The notes: a model not told the origin generated them from the sequence alone. Positions 43,313 to 53,926 are shown, counted from the first letter of the stretch. The stretch is 64,000 nt of DNA from Leguminivora glycinivorella (GCF_023078275.1 NC_062978.1:18995883-19059882); one strand, 5' to 3'. Translations and numbers: made by a program.

Positions 43313-44248
43313 AGGACTGTATCGTTAAGTATAAGGACAAAACAAACCTCGTCTAAATGTTGACATGTGCATAATTTGGTATTATTATGTTCCGAGAGTA
43401 TGATCTGAAGGTATTGGTAAGCACGATTTGACATAAGAAGGTCTGATATTTTTTTTATTTTAGGGACTTTATAGTACTTTCATTAAGGTCTAGCAAATAA
43501 ATTTCGGACAACCCCTATCTGGCTTAATTTGAGGATATTTCAATGACTCTTTGTATAATTTCAACAAACAAAGGTTAATATGCTGCCAAAATATATTCTT
43601 TAAGAGTCCTCTTCGTGGTTTTTCAATTGGGTACTTGCAGAATGAATGCGGTGAATTTTATAATTAAAAAAAATGCATTTTTGAGCAACGTTCCGGATTG
43701 CCGTAAACTTTTGATGCGAGCAGGTTGAGAGAAACAGATAAAAAAAATAGCCATAGGCCAAAGTCTAATTGACATTCGTGGTGTTTGAACAGTGCCTAAA
43801 CCAGATCGATATAAACAGTGTATGATAGTCAAATTCGACATCAAAGTCGGAGTTAGAGTAAGCACCATGCCACATTCTCTAAATTACCGCCATACACAGA
43901 TCCTGAACTTTATTTTTTAAAAATAACAGTGGCTAGACTATGTCCAGATATTCTGCTTTGTGGATCATGTGTCGTTGAGGTTCGTACCGTACAATTTTTT
44001 TTCGCAATCGTATCGTCTTGTACTCACTTTGTGAATTTTCTAGTAGCATTTGTCCGGAATCTTAATTGGTACTCGGGAGGATTAAGTCAATACTGTCTAA
44101 ACCATATGATTTACGTCGAGTTTCTAGGACAAAATGTGTACCTTATTATGTGCCTTATTAAGCCCATGTCTTGTTATAAAAAAAAAATTTATAATAGCAA
44201 ATAAATACGGCTACTCAAAGTTGTCTTCATACTTAACGATACAGTCTT
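43313..44248. mobile_element. 936-bp Tc1/mariner-type element, copy 2 (nested)
   Basis: Same ends (AGGACTGTATCGTTAA and TTAACGATACAGTCTT), same orientation and almost the same length as 10459-11395, with TA at both flanks (43311-43312, 44249-44250). It is inserted near the right end of the larger element. The frame 43929-44204 starts with the same MAR-CPDILLCG peptide as copy 1, with few substitutions. Confidence 0.85.
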
Positions 44249-44334
44249 TATCCAGGTCCCACTTAACCAGGTTTCACTGTATTTAATTGGCGTACACTTG
44301 TGTCAGAGGCTAAGACTCATTTTAGGTCGCTGCG

Positions 44335-45044
44335 CCAATAAGAAGTAATCCTTATTTTATGTGTTAAGACAATAATGTCCAACGACATGCAAAACTGCCC
44401 TGCATGACGTATTTAAAGTTTAATTGCGAGACTATTTAAGTGTGATTACTGCATTTGTTATTAGCATGGCAAAAAAAAAAGCAATGCAAGTAAAGCATAT
44501 ATTAACATACCCACTTTAAAAATATGTTCATTAATAAAGAAGTTATGCACTTATGCAACTGTGTGTACTTAACATATTATCCTTATCGCCTTAAATTCAT
44601 CAATCAATATTACTTCGTAAATGCATTAGCCGTCCCAAATATTATAATAAGCCGCATTATATATTCACGTCTATTGTTCTGGTAAATTTAACAATAGTTC
44701 CAGTGAATAGTTGAGTAGGTACCACTCCGTCATGTATTAAACACATTTCCTTACACTAGACTGAAAAAATTATACGTATACTATTTGGTAGGTAAAAACT
44801 AAAAAGTGTTTTACACCTGTCAGCTCCCAACGGCTTTTGGGTGTAAATAATTCGAGTTTTAACGACTTGGAATAGAAAAGAATGGAGAATTTCAAACGCG
44901 ATCCGTTTTTAAATGTCCTATAATCGTTAGGGAAGAATGCTACTGTTTTAGAATCCGGCGACGAATACCAGGTCAACGAACTTTGTCGATATGCCGGTCG
45001 CTCCTGAATATTTACATAATTTCAAATTTTAAATTATCTCTGTG
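44335..45044. other. AT-rich DNA, no gene recognised
   Basis: Nothing bounded is visible between the nested locus and repeat family A. Confidence 0.4.
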
Positions 45045-45045
45045 T

Positions 45046-45521
45046 GATGACGGGTTAAGTATTTCATCACCTCTTTTCCTCCCGTGGACGGGAGGAATTG
45101 GGATGGGTTAAATTGTGGTGTGCTGGGCGAGAGGCTGGCAATCTGTCACTGCAATATGACGGCCGGTCTGGCTCAGTCGGTAGTGACCCTGCTTGCTGAG
45201 CCGCGGTCCTGGGTTCCAATCCCGGCAAGGGATTATATGCACAGATATTTGTTCCTGAGTCATGGATGTTTTCTATGTATAATATAAGTATGTATTTCTC
45301 TATTTAAGTATGCATATCGTCGCTTAACACCCACAGTACAAGCTTTGCTTAGTTTGGGGCTAAGTTGATCTGTGTAAGGTGTCCCCAATATTTATTTTTA
45401 TTATTATTTATATTATCACAATTTCGTTTTTTTTTAACCCCTTGATTGCTGAGGGGCATGAAAACTTGATCAGCTTCATGTGCTTTGCCTACCCCTTTTG
45501 GGAATACGGACGCAAGTTTAC
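45046..45521 (+). mobile_element. Repeat family A, copy split by a SINE
   Basis: The left part GTGATGACGGGTTAAGTATT...CTGTCACTGCAATATGA and the right part ATCACAATTTCGTTTTTTTT...GGACGCAAGTTTACG are collinear with 24393-24660 once 45159-45414 is removed. It is older than the SINE. Confidence 0.75.
45159..45414 (+). mobile_element. tRNA-derived SINE, full length
   Basis: The head GGCCGGTCTGGCTCAGTCGG contains an A-box (TGGCTCAGTCGGT), followed by a B-box in GGGTTCCAATCCC. The body carries TTGTTCCTGAGTCATGGATG, AAGCTTTGCTTAGTTTGGGG and TTGATCTGTGTAAGGTGTCC, ending in an AT-rich TTTA tail. ATATGA/ATATTA at the borders may be the target duplication. A tRNA-type internal Pol III promoter is therefore present. 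The 3' part recurs at 42060. Confidence 0.85.
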
Positions 45522-45524
45522 GTT

Positions 45525-48155
45525 AAATAATTATCAGACCGATTAAGTATGTCGATGTCATGCTCCCACAACAACCTGCCGACTGCCGTGACTACCCGTG
45601 TACCCGTTAATGACATACCAGGCCTAATAATTATTAGTTAAAACCGACACATACACAAACACAACGTAATACCTACTTAATTATGAAATAAAACTATGGA
45701 AACGGATTAAATCGCGTACCTACTTAATTAGTGATGTTTTGAATAGCAATTATATGTTGACAACTAAAGATTAAAAACATGAAAGCCTCAGAGAACTATT
45801 TAATAAATCGAGCGGTTCAAATTGCAAATTTAATTAAACTCATCAATGGCTTTACGAAGTTTCGTGTTTACACACTGTCTTACGAAATTATTATGAAATT
45901 GAAACTATCTTACCATATTTTGCTACTTAATTAAGATAGGTGGCTCCTCTGCATTTCACTTTCGCAATTGCAGAAGCTTGTTCCCGATAAAGCGAAATAT
46001 ATGGACATCAATCCGAACACGTTGCTACGTAACTACACTAAAAGTGGCAGTTGGGAAAATTTATAACCAACAATACTCGCGTAAGAGAGTTTCGCAATAA
46101 ACTGTACAAAAAAAGCCGTAAGCCAGACCCCGGCCCTTTAAAACCAATTTGTCCCAAGTTTACGACCCCGGTTAACGCATCAAACAATGAGTGAAAGTAT
46201 TGTGTTTTATACTGTTTAAGTTTGATCGTTTACCTAACCATAACTCTTTTATTGGCCGCCATAAAATTTGTTTCCCATTTTGGAAAAAAACCCTCGACCG
46301 CAACGAATCCCTTAATTATAGGAGGTTCGTGAATAACGTAATATCAGGTTTAATAGACAATTATGATAGAAAGGAATACTTGGAGCATATGCTGTAATGG
46401 GCTCGGCAATTAGGGTACGTACAGTGTTTTTGCCTCGGCGACATTGTGTTTCTGGGAAACTTTGTTTGTTCAACACACGTGGGAGTTCCGCCGCGCTGTC
46501 TTTTCAGCGCCGTTTGGATGCATGTGTCGACCCCGGGTTAAATTAACCGGAAACTTAAGGGGAAATAGTTAAGATGCCGTGCAGGTCTGTTGCAGTCACT
46601 CAGAAAGTTAAGCATGCCACCCCTGTTTACAAACGTTTAAAATAACCTGTCTCGAGGAATCGACGGGCGATAAAAAAACAAACGAAGCATTACTACGCCG
46701 GGATGATTATTCAAATTTATGCTCAAGCGAGAAAGGGTAACATTGAACCTTGCAATGCGGCGTTGCATCTCATCAGACCACTTGACATAACAATATAGAG
46801 GAACACGTTCCGGCTCCAGTGGCAAACAATATAATCGATATTGAATATCGTTATGACATTCAATAACAGAGATCCGGTGATACGAGGGACAAAATTCGAG
46901 GTTTTGTAAAAAAAGGCAGCACATATTGGATTGTCGAGATGTAAATTACGTAAAAACTGAATATAAACGCGTTTGGAGTATCTTTTGATAGTATAATGGG
47001 GACGTGCGTGATGCGGACGCGGCGCGCCGGATCGCGCGGGTGGTCCGGCCGCGGTCGCACTATTTAAATATTTCTTTTTATTATTTGCTAGCACTATTTG
47101 TTGATTAATGTTTGTTTAACACGAAGGTGTCGGACAACAAGGTGTGATTTGTTGGTCCTTTATAGGCCTATCGATTTCAGTTTTGCTTTTTTAGAAAAAA
47201 ATATCGAGCATTCATATTTTGAGAATTTATCGCGCATGTTTATCGATATTAATGGAGCCATTATTGTTGAGTGTGTTCTTTTTTAACTTTTTGATATATA
47301 TAGATGTCTCTTATACATCGGAATCTAATAACATTATAATTCTAAACATCTAACAAAACTCGTGTCATTACAAGGAAAATGTATTGTATGTTGTATTCCC
47401 AACATCAAATACTGTTGCACACACACAGTCTGTTAGCGGAATTCATCATTAGCTAATGTATTTACATCGAGCACGCCTACGTTATCTACAATTGTTCATT
47501 CGAACCCTTTAGGTCTAATTGAACAAATCATCGTCAATTTAAGCGCGGGCGCTCGGTTTATCTCGGAATGAAATAATTCTGTTTACCACGCGCTCATTAA
47601 CGGTCTTATCTTCGGTGATACGAGATGCTGGGTAGTTTTACTTGCCCTTATAAATTACGTTATTTGAATTTACATTTCATTAAAGCTTTTAACCAGTTAC
47701 AAGCGGTGAATGGTATACAAATGATAAGTCTAAAATGAGCATTCTATTCAATTTAAACAAATTTGGATTTGAAAAATATCGCTGTATTCGCTGTGCCGGG
47801 CGAGGCTCGAACTCGTAATTCTGCGTAAATATTGCAAAGGATTTGATAAATTCCGCCGTATGTGATGTGCCCACTACGTGCCAGTAAAATTTATGTGATC
47901 TTTTATACGTAATCGATTTACAGGGTTGGAAAATAAGGTTATAATTATTATTTCATTTCGATGTTTAGGAATTCTAGGTAGAAAAGATATATATGTTATT
48001 ATTGTAAGATCAAATACATTGGACTGCAAATCATTAGGATTTAGGACCACACTTGGAGTAGTCATCTATAAATACTTCATTGGAAAATTATATCATTTCC
48101 TAATGACTGAATTATAACATCGTGGGGTACCATTTAATTATTTAGGCAGGGATCC
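45525..48155. other. Mostly unique DNA, no gene recognised
   Basis: A GC-rich patch at 46995-47060 (CGGACGCGGCGCGCCGGATC) stands out. Frames at 46191-46397 (+) and 46723-47094 (-) are the longest, but neither shows a domain or splice support. GAGTTCGAGCCTCGCCCGGC on minus near 47795-47815 is B-box-like, without the rest of a tRNA. Confidence 0.4.
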
Positions 48156-48158
48156 TTT

Positions 48159-49862
48159 TAATTTACCGAAGATTTTTTTGTCGAATTTCATTTCCCAAAC
48201 GAATTTTGCCAACTACACGTTTGTCAACTCAATCTTTCCCATAATAACATTTGACAACGTTAAAATCCGTCAAATGATAATTTCCCAAACTGTTGTAATG
48301 CAACTTTTATAACCCCAACTGTTAATTTCGCAAATGTTTCACTTAGACTAGAAAAGTTTGCTCAACTTTACTTTCGTCAAATTAATTACTGGACAAAATT
48401 ATTTTGTCAAATAATTTGTTTAGTAAAAAAATGTTTCTTTAAAAACACACAATGTAAAACCACTTTTTGACAAGTGTTTTAACATGATTGTTTTCATTTA
48501 CCGAATTTCATTTCCCAAACAGATTTTAACAACTACTTACACGTTTGCTTCCCACTGTAAACACTTTTGACGAAAATACCATAATTATGACGAGTCAAAT
48601 AATCTTTAAAAACCGAAAAATAGCCTAAAAACCTAAAAGTAGGTTTAGGTTAGGTTGGATTGGAATTGTGAGCCCCACAAAAAACTGTTGTTAAGAAAGT
48701 ATAGGTTTAGATTAGGTTGGAACTGCGACCCCCACACAAAACTGTTGCTAAGAAAGTAGGTTTAGGTTAGATTGGAATTGCGACCCTCACTCAAAACTGT
48801 TGCTAAGAAAGTAGGTTTAGGTTAGGTTAGAACTGCGACCCCCACACAAAACTGTTGCTAAGAAAGTAGGTTTAGGTTAGGTTAGAACTGCGACTCCCAC
48901 ACAAAACTGTTGCCAAGAATGTAGGTTTAGGTTAGGTTAGAATTGCGACCCCCACACAAAACTGTTGCTAAGAAAGTAGGTTTAGGTTAGGTTGGAACTG
49001 CGACCCCCACACAAAACTGTTGCTAAGATAGTAGGTTTATGTTAGGTTAGAACTGCGACCCCCACACAAAACTGTTGCTAAGAAAGTAGGTTTAGGTTAG
49101 GTTAGAACTGCGACCCCCACACAAAACTGTTGCTAAGAAAGTAGGTTTAGGTTAGGTTAGAACTGCGACCCCCACACAAAACTTGCTAAGAAAGTAGGTT
49201 TAGGTTAGGTTAGAACTGCGACTCCCACACAAAACTTTGCTAAGAAAGTAGGTTTAGGTTAGGTTGGAACTGCGACCCCCAAACAAAACTGTTGCTAAGA
49301 AAGTAGGTTTAGGTTAGGTTAGAAGTGTTAGAACTGCGACCCCCACACAAAATGTTGCTAAGAAAGTAGCTTTACCCGCAGCGCCGGAGCAGACGCGGAG
49401 TCCGACTTGTCACTAGAGCCTGACTGTTTTTTCTATTTTTGTCAACTGCTCATTTTGAGTAAACGAGATTTGTTAAAATAAAAAATGCCCAAGAAATGTT
49501 TTACTAAATGTTAGATTTGGCTTTTTTTCTTTTGGGATAATATTCGTTGGCAATTAATTATTTTGAGTAATTAAAGTTTGATATAATGAACATTGCCAAA
49601 GAAAGGAAATGTCTAAATATTTATTTGGATATCATTATTCTGGCAAATATGTATATGGCACATGATAAGTTGGGAAATGATGAGTTGCCTTTTAAATTTT
49701 TGGGATAGATTGTTTGGGATGTGAAAATCTGGCAAATAACTTTCGGTAATACATTAGTAACCCATTTAGGCAATATGAGTAATATCAATTGTCTATCAAA
49801 TATGGATTGTCTAAGTGACAAATTATCAATTTTGCTAATGCATCAGTTCGTTAGGTAAATTA
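48159..49862. mobile_element. 1.7-kb element around a central minisatellite
   Basis: The outer ends TAATTTACCGAA and (reverse complement) TAATTTACCTAACGAA are weakly inverted. Both flanks are dense in TTTCCCAAA / TTTGGGAAAT and TTTGTCAA / TTGGCAAAT motifs in opposite orientation (48185-48560 and 49490-49850). The centre is a 13-unit tandem array. The layout recalls non-autonomous elements with central tandem repeats. No terminal duplication or transposase is evident, so the class is open. Confidence 0.55.
48638..49374 (+). repeat. Minisatellite, ~55-bp unit, about 13 copies
   Basis: Each unit reads GTAGGTTTAGGTTAGGTTAG, AACTGCGACCCCCACACAAA and ACTGTTGCTAAGAAA. Units start near 48639, 48699, 48757, 48813, 48868, 48922, 48978, 49032, 49088, 49142, 49195, 49248 and 49303. 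The first and last units are most diverged and the middle ones are almost identical, as expected of unequal exchange. TTAGGTTAGG inside each unit equals two insect telomere units, probably by coincidence. Confidence 0.9.
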
Positions 49863-49914
49863 CATAGTGTTTTAAATACTTAGAGTGTTTTTAGCTTATT
49901 ATAAAGTAGTCGTT

Positions 49915-50945
49915 ATTCCTTCTTTCCTTCTTTAGAGTTTCAATAAGAATATCGAACAGAGTATTGTGTGGTGTTAGGGTCAGTGACTTCGATTCGGTTA
50001 TTGTGTTTGATTGACGGATACATATTCTTGCCCTTTGGGAAATGATCAAGAATTACAGTTGAATTAGCAAAACACCCGAAATTGCTCAAAATTCACGTTA
50101 TTAGTCTTATACTTTTAATAACTTGGTATTCAGGATAATAAACCGTACATAGTAAGTACCTCAAGTCACCCGAAACTATGGAATTACTCAATACGTTACT
50201 GTACGTAGCTACAGTTAACTAAGAATGACCTAAGCCCTATATTGTTTGCAAAAAGAAACGAATCTTCAAGTCATTCTCTATTAAACAGCAAATGAAACCG
50301 AAGGGTGTTGATTCCTTCGTCAGTCCCAATAACAATATCGAAGGAAATATTGTGGTGTCAGGGTCACTGACTTCGGTTATTGTGACCTTCTTTATCGATA
50401 CCATTTCTTTCATTTTGGGAAATGTTCAGAAGGATTCGCAAAACACCCAAAACTGCTACTTTTCAGCGATTTTCTCGTTCTAATACCTACTTTAATTGCG
50501 GTTTTTCAGAATAGTAAACTATTATATGATTGATAGCGATAGAATGACCCAAAGTAAAGCGTTACTGTGCGTAGTAGCGTAGCTATAATGTACAGTCAAC
50601 CAATTGGAACCCTAGGCCACTCTACAACCATGTCAAAATGACAAGCAGTAAGAGATTTCTTACAATCTGATTTTTAACGTCACTATGACATAGTTCTACA
50701 GTGGCCTAGGGTTCCAATTGGTTGACTGTACTAATAATGAATTAAAGTCCTACAGGTTTTGTAAAAAGAACTTAATCAAGCCAAACCCTATTAAACAGCA
50801 AATGCAATAGAAGGGAGTTGATTCCTTTCGTCAGTCCCAATAAGAATATCGAAGGGAATATTGTGTGGTGTCAGGGTCACTGACTTCGGTTATTGTGACC
50901 GCCTTGACGGATACAATTTCTTCGGGCGGTTATGGGTTGATTTGT
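49915..50945 (+). repeat. Tandem repeat, ~380-bp unit, about 2.7 copies
   Basis: The anchor AATATCGAA occurs at 49948, 50334 and 50845. The spacings are 386 and 511 bp, the latter becoming 373 once the MITE at 50593-50728 is removed. Shared phrases include GTCAGGGTCACTGACTTCGG, TTATTGTGACC, AAACACCC(G/A)AAA(T/A)TGCT, CGTTACTGT(A/G)CGTAG and CTATTAAACAGCAAATG. Unit 1 is the most diverged and unit 3 is incomplete. No coding frame runs through. Confidence 0.8.
50593..50728. mobile_element. 136-bp Tc1/mariner-type MITE inside the tandem repeat
   Basis: Perfect inverted ends of 30 bp start CAGTCAACCAATTGGAACCC and are flanked by TA on both sides. The pairing weakens towards the centre (ATGTCA / TGACAT). 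It lies in unit 2 of the 380-bp repeat and in none of the other units, so it inserted after the duplication. Confidence 0.85.
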
Positions 50946-51615
50946 GTGATTCGTGTGTTAAGATTGTTGGTATTTTTATTTTGAATTTATGGTGCGTTTT
51001 TTTTAAATATCTTGTAAGTGTTCTAAGTTTCTAAATCAATGAACACGTAAAATGTTACGATATGTGAAGTGCATAATTTCCTACAAAGAATTGTTACTTA
51101 CAATTTTTATCACTTTATTTTGTAAGCTGTACCTTTGGTACTGAAGTAGGTATACAGACATTTTCATTTACATTGTATTTTAATTCCTGACATTTGCCAT
51201 AAAAGAAACAGTCGGGGTGTTGCACAATTTCGCAGTTTTCAAATATATTAGAAGATGTATTGGATGTGTGTGTCGTATCTCCGAATATGATTTAGACTAA
51301 TCCACTACAAAGATCTAATAGTTCCTGCATTTTGGACTTTTTGTTTGTAAATAATGTATTTTTACGCGAAACCAAGAGCCAGTTTGTTTACTGCACAAAC
51401 TGGCTAAAATGTAAACAGTACGTAGGATGTTCGTTTCCCGCAGGAACCTTTATTGCAGCTGTGCCATCAACGCCCGGCGATAATCCTCGAAAATACCAAA
51501 TGCAAATGCACCCGCATAATTAACTCTCCATACAAAATATTGACGCAACCACCCCGTACCCACACGTGAAAAGCTCATACCGCAGCGATTTACGAATTTC
51601 CGCACCAAAACACAA
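50946..51615. other. Spacer with a small hairpin
   Basis: AGCCAGTTTGT and ACAAACTGGCT pair perfectly around a 7-nt loop at about 51375-51403. No gene is recognised. The region lies downstream, in the minus sense, of the candidate exon at 51622. Confidence 0.4.
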
Positions 51616-51621
51616 ACTTAC

Positions 51622-51655
51622 GTTGATCGAAGAAGCACTTATCCAGACCATTCAT
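51622..51655 (-). CDS. Possible short first coding exon
   Basis: On minus, ATG (G at -3) opens MNGLDKCFFDQ and runs into C|GTAAGTTTG, a strong splice donor, in phase 1. A CpG-rich block lies 85-270 bp upstream on this strand. Very short first coding exons are common in insects, but the call depends on the donor and promoter context alone. It could equally be a 5' untranslated exon or chance. Confidence 0.22.
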
Positions 51656-51739
51656 AACGTGGCGTACAGCCGCATAGTGCACAACACTGTCTCACTAACT
51701 TATACGTCACACAACAAATCACAATGTTCCCACTTGGTC

Positions 51740-51920
51740 ACTGCACAACGTTAGGGCGGTTGCTGTATACACCGCCGCGAAATTTTAGTACGTGTTGCCG
51801 ATTCGACGGTCGGCGCGCGACTGACTGCGCGCGGCGCTTTGGGGAGAGGGGGCGCCCGCGCGGGAGGGGGTGCGTGCGTTCGGAATCCACTTCCCACGTG
51901 CTCAACTCCCGTCCTTTTCT
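51740..51920 (-). promoter_or_regulatory. CpG-rich promoter-like block
   Basis: GACGGTCGGCGCGCGACTGA, GCGCGCGGCGCTTTGGGGAG and GGGGGCGCCCGCGCGGGAGG sit in otherwise AT-rich DNA and match no repeat elsewhere in the window. CACGTG at 51895-51900 is an E-box. Together with the donor site at 51621 (minus) this could be the promoter of a minus-strand gene. The direction is inferred from the donor only. Confidence 0.3.
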
Positions 51921-52310
51921 TGCAGGACGGGTTAGCTTTTTAAACGCATCGATACGGGCCCATGTAACCTTGTTTATGCACCGCTAATAATAAACACGCG
52001 AATGACGCGAAAGCGCATTTGTTTTGCTTTTTTTTCGCAAGTTGGGATGTTTGTTCGTGTTTCCGGCACGCTCCGCTCGACCATATCCGGTTGAGAAGTT
52101 TTGGAGCTCTTAGCATCGACAATAAATCTAATAAATCGAGCTGAGAAGTTGGCGATGTACATTTTATCAAGTTACTGCTATCTTAATATGATATTGTGGC
52201 AACTTTTGCAAAACATGGCAATAGACTATGACATGACATGAGTAGGTACCATCTAATGTATAGATAGACTTCTCAGACCTGAAACAGTTACAGTACATTA
52301 TGGCGCTAAA
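51921..52310. other. Spacer, no gene recognised
   Basis: Overlapping minus frames 51940-52170 have low-complexity translations. Nothing is called. Confidence 0.35.
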
Positions 52311-52311
52311 T

Positions 52312-52430
52312 CATTTAGATTAGATTAGATTAGATTTCTTTATTTCATGATAAAAATTACACTATAAATTTGCTACATGTCAAAATTATGTTTATCTTCT
52401 CATCATGATCGTCAAAAATTACATAATAAA
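52312..52430 (-). mobile_element. LINE 3' end with (TCTAA)n tail, copy 2
   Basis: Identical over about 100 bp to the 18880 copy, with a longer ATCTAATCTAATCTAA tail on minus. It includes the AATAAA-like GAAATAAAGAAA. Confidence 0.7.
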
Positions 52431-52434
52431 TTCC

Positions 52435-52733
52435 AAATAAAAATAATTACCTATACCTACATACCTTATTTTATACAACAAAGTGCACCTTAAGTATTCA
52501 GTAATCTGTCATATTTTGTCAACTCAAATATCACCCATCATTAGCATATCGATACGACTAATTCCAGAAAGTATTAAAATTCCTAGATAAAGCAACAAGA
52601 CGCTAATGGTCGGTTTATTTGGGGTGGTCGTCCACTATCGGAGTGTCAGTCATCGCTTATTACTCGCCCGTCTAAAGTTAGATGTCCACTGAGTCACGCG
52701 TCGAACTCCCTTCGGTCGTATTTTAATATCCTC
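52435..52733. other. Spacer, no gene recognised
   Basis: No bounded element is visible before foldback MITE B copy 4. Confidence 0.35.
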
Positions 52734-52737
52734 TTAG

Positions 52738-53042
52738 GGACCATCCCCACTCAAGCGACGCATCTCCTGAGACGCGGAACGGACGTCAGCCCCACGCCGC
52801 CCGAATGTAATTTAAAAAACGTCTCCTCAGTACATTTTGTATAGGAAGGACGTGACGCACTCCCAGGCGACGCGTCGCTTGGCGCGCACCGCGCCGCCTG
52901 GGGCGCGCCAAGCGACGTCCCTTGCGCGTCCTTCCTATACAAAATGTACTGAGGAGACGTTTTTTAAATCACATTCGGGCGGCGTGGCGTTGACGTCCAT
53001 TCCGCGTCTAAGGACATGCGTCGCCTGAGTGGGGATGGTCCC
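52738..53042. mobile_element. Foldback MITE B, copy 4 (diverged ends)
   Basis: Same architecture and internal arms (AAAACGTCTCCTCAGTACAT) as copies 1-3, but the outer ends are GGACCATCCCCACTCAAGCG on both sides, so this copy is more symmetric. Flanks are TTAG (52734-52737) and TTAA (53043-53046). The centre is GCGCACCGCGCCGCCTGGGG-like and differs from copies 1-2. Confidence 0.85.
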
Positions 53043-53225
53043 TTAAGTTCCGTACCTTAGTAAGTTAGTAGTGTTAGTACCTACAAATGATACTCTAGTT
53101 TTGAACTCTTGTAGAAATAGAAAGTTCCAAATTCAAAATCGGACGTCAGGTTATCGCCAATCGCCACTCCTTACGAATTTCCTCTTTTCCGCACTTGAAT
53201 CGTAATGTACATTTTTTTTTTCATG

Positions 53226-53332
53226 TTATGTTATCGGATGTAGGACCGATATCCTGTACATTTATGCCGCCATTTTTGATATTTGCCTCTGAAATCCTTC
53301 CGACATCCGATATCGGATCGGATAGTTGAATT
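53226..53332. mobile_element. TATCGGATGTAGGA-family MITE, degenerate copy
   Basis: TGTTATCGGATGTAGGACCG at the left and TCCTTCCGACATCCGATATC, GGATCGGATAG at the right match the inner ends of the MITE at 19886 and 60347. The outermost CGTTTTCACA bases are lost or altered. Confidence 0.6.
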
Positions 53333-53370
53333 TTGAGCACACGAGGAATTGTTCGAATTAATTCCTACCG

Positions 53371-53690
53371 CTTCTTTCCACCATCGCCCTACGTGACAAC
53401 ATTTCCATCTCCATCATTTAGATGGCTGGCAGTCCTCAACTGTGCGTTTCTCCAGAAACTTCCTGCCTCGCACAGCTAAACTGTGGAATGAATTGTCGCC
53501 TGCGGTATTTCCGGACCGATACGACCTTCAAATCTTCAAGAAAAGAGCGTACACCCATCTTAAAGGCCGGCAACGCACCTCCAACACCTCTGGTGTTTAG
53601 GGTGTCCATGGGCGGCAGTGATCGCTTACCATCAGGCGACCTGTCTGCTCGTTTGCCTCCTATCCCATTAAAAAAAAACGATTTTGCCAT
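53371..53690 (+). pseudogene. LINE ORF2 C-terminus with 3' UTR and A-run
   Basis: The frame (with one stop near 53391) reads TVRFSRNFLPRTAKLWNELS, then PAVFPDRYDLQIFKKRAYTH and LKGRQRTSNTSGV, stop at 53598. LPRT-x-x-LWN-LP, FKKR and the short terminal stretch are conserved at the end of Jockey/CR1-like insect LINEs. The UTR has GGCGGCAGTGATCGCTTACC and ATCAGGCGACCTG, ending in CCCATTAAAAAAAA. 5'-truncated, inactive. Confidence 0.9.
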
Positions 53691-53816
53691 TAAAGTAGTA
53701 GTAACCTACACCACGATAGTACTTATTTATAATATTATACTGTGGTTTTGCTACTTATTCGAAAGTCTCTGGAAAACGCTGAAATGCATTTTTTGACATG
53801 ATCGATAGCTATAGTA

Positions 53817-53891
53817 CCTACTTGGAAATCTAGTGATATTACCTACTTGGAAATCTAGTGATATTACCTACTTGGAAATCTTGTGATATTG
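53817..53891 (+). repeat. 25-bp unit repeated three times
   Basis: ACCTACTTGGAAATCTAGTG plus ATATT is repeated three times without gaps; only the third copy differs (TCTTG for TCTAG). A short, young tandem duplication. Confidence 0.9.
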
Positions 53892-53926
53892 ACCGCAAAG
53901 CAATATAATGTAACATTAGCTTACTA

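Larger units (their letters stand above)
42394..44279. mobile_element. Tc1/mariner-type element with internal motif array
   Basis: The ends CAGTGAAACCTG and CAGGTTTCACTG are inverted and flanked by TA on both sides. After removing two nested insertions, about 0.8 kb remains, made largely of diverged TCTCACTTA(A/T)(A/C)AGAGGT-like units at irregular spacing from 42552 to 43310 (at least ten are readable). The units resemble the subterminal CCACTTAACCAGGT of its own end. No transposase frame is seen. Confidence 0.8.
42200..44330 (+). pseudogene. LINE C-terminal fragment with nested insertions
   Basis: The left part codes HRLRSLSHVLRMEDDRGAKR, then GRKPSGRPRYRWGDAVEADL and ENWRDVAKDRD up to 42391. 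The right part resumes at about 44289 with WRTLVSEAKTHFRSLRQ. Together they form the conserved GRP-x-x-RW...DRD-x-WR-L-SEAKTHF tail of a non-LTR retrotransposon. A Tc1/mariner-type element at 42394-44279 separates them. Confidence 0.85.

Noticed and set aside
46723..47094. 123-codon minus-strand open frame
   Set aside because: Two other frames overlap it, no domain is recognisable, and it is partly low-complexity. No splice or promoter support.
47795..47815. B-box-like GAGTTCGAGCC on minus
   Set aside because: No acceptor stem, A-box or T-arm pairing around it, so a tRNA or SINE cannot be supported.
48638..49374. TTAGGTTAGG runs as a telomere or interstitial telomere
   Set aside because: TTAGG occurs only twice per 55-bp unit and the remaining 45 bp is unrelated, so this is a minisatellite rather than a telomeric array.
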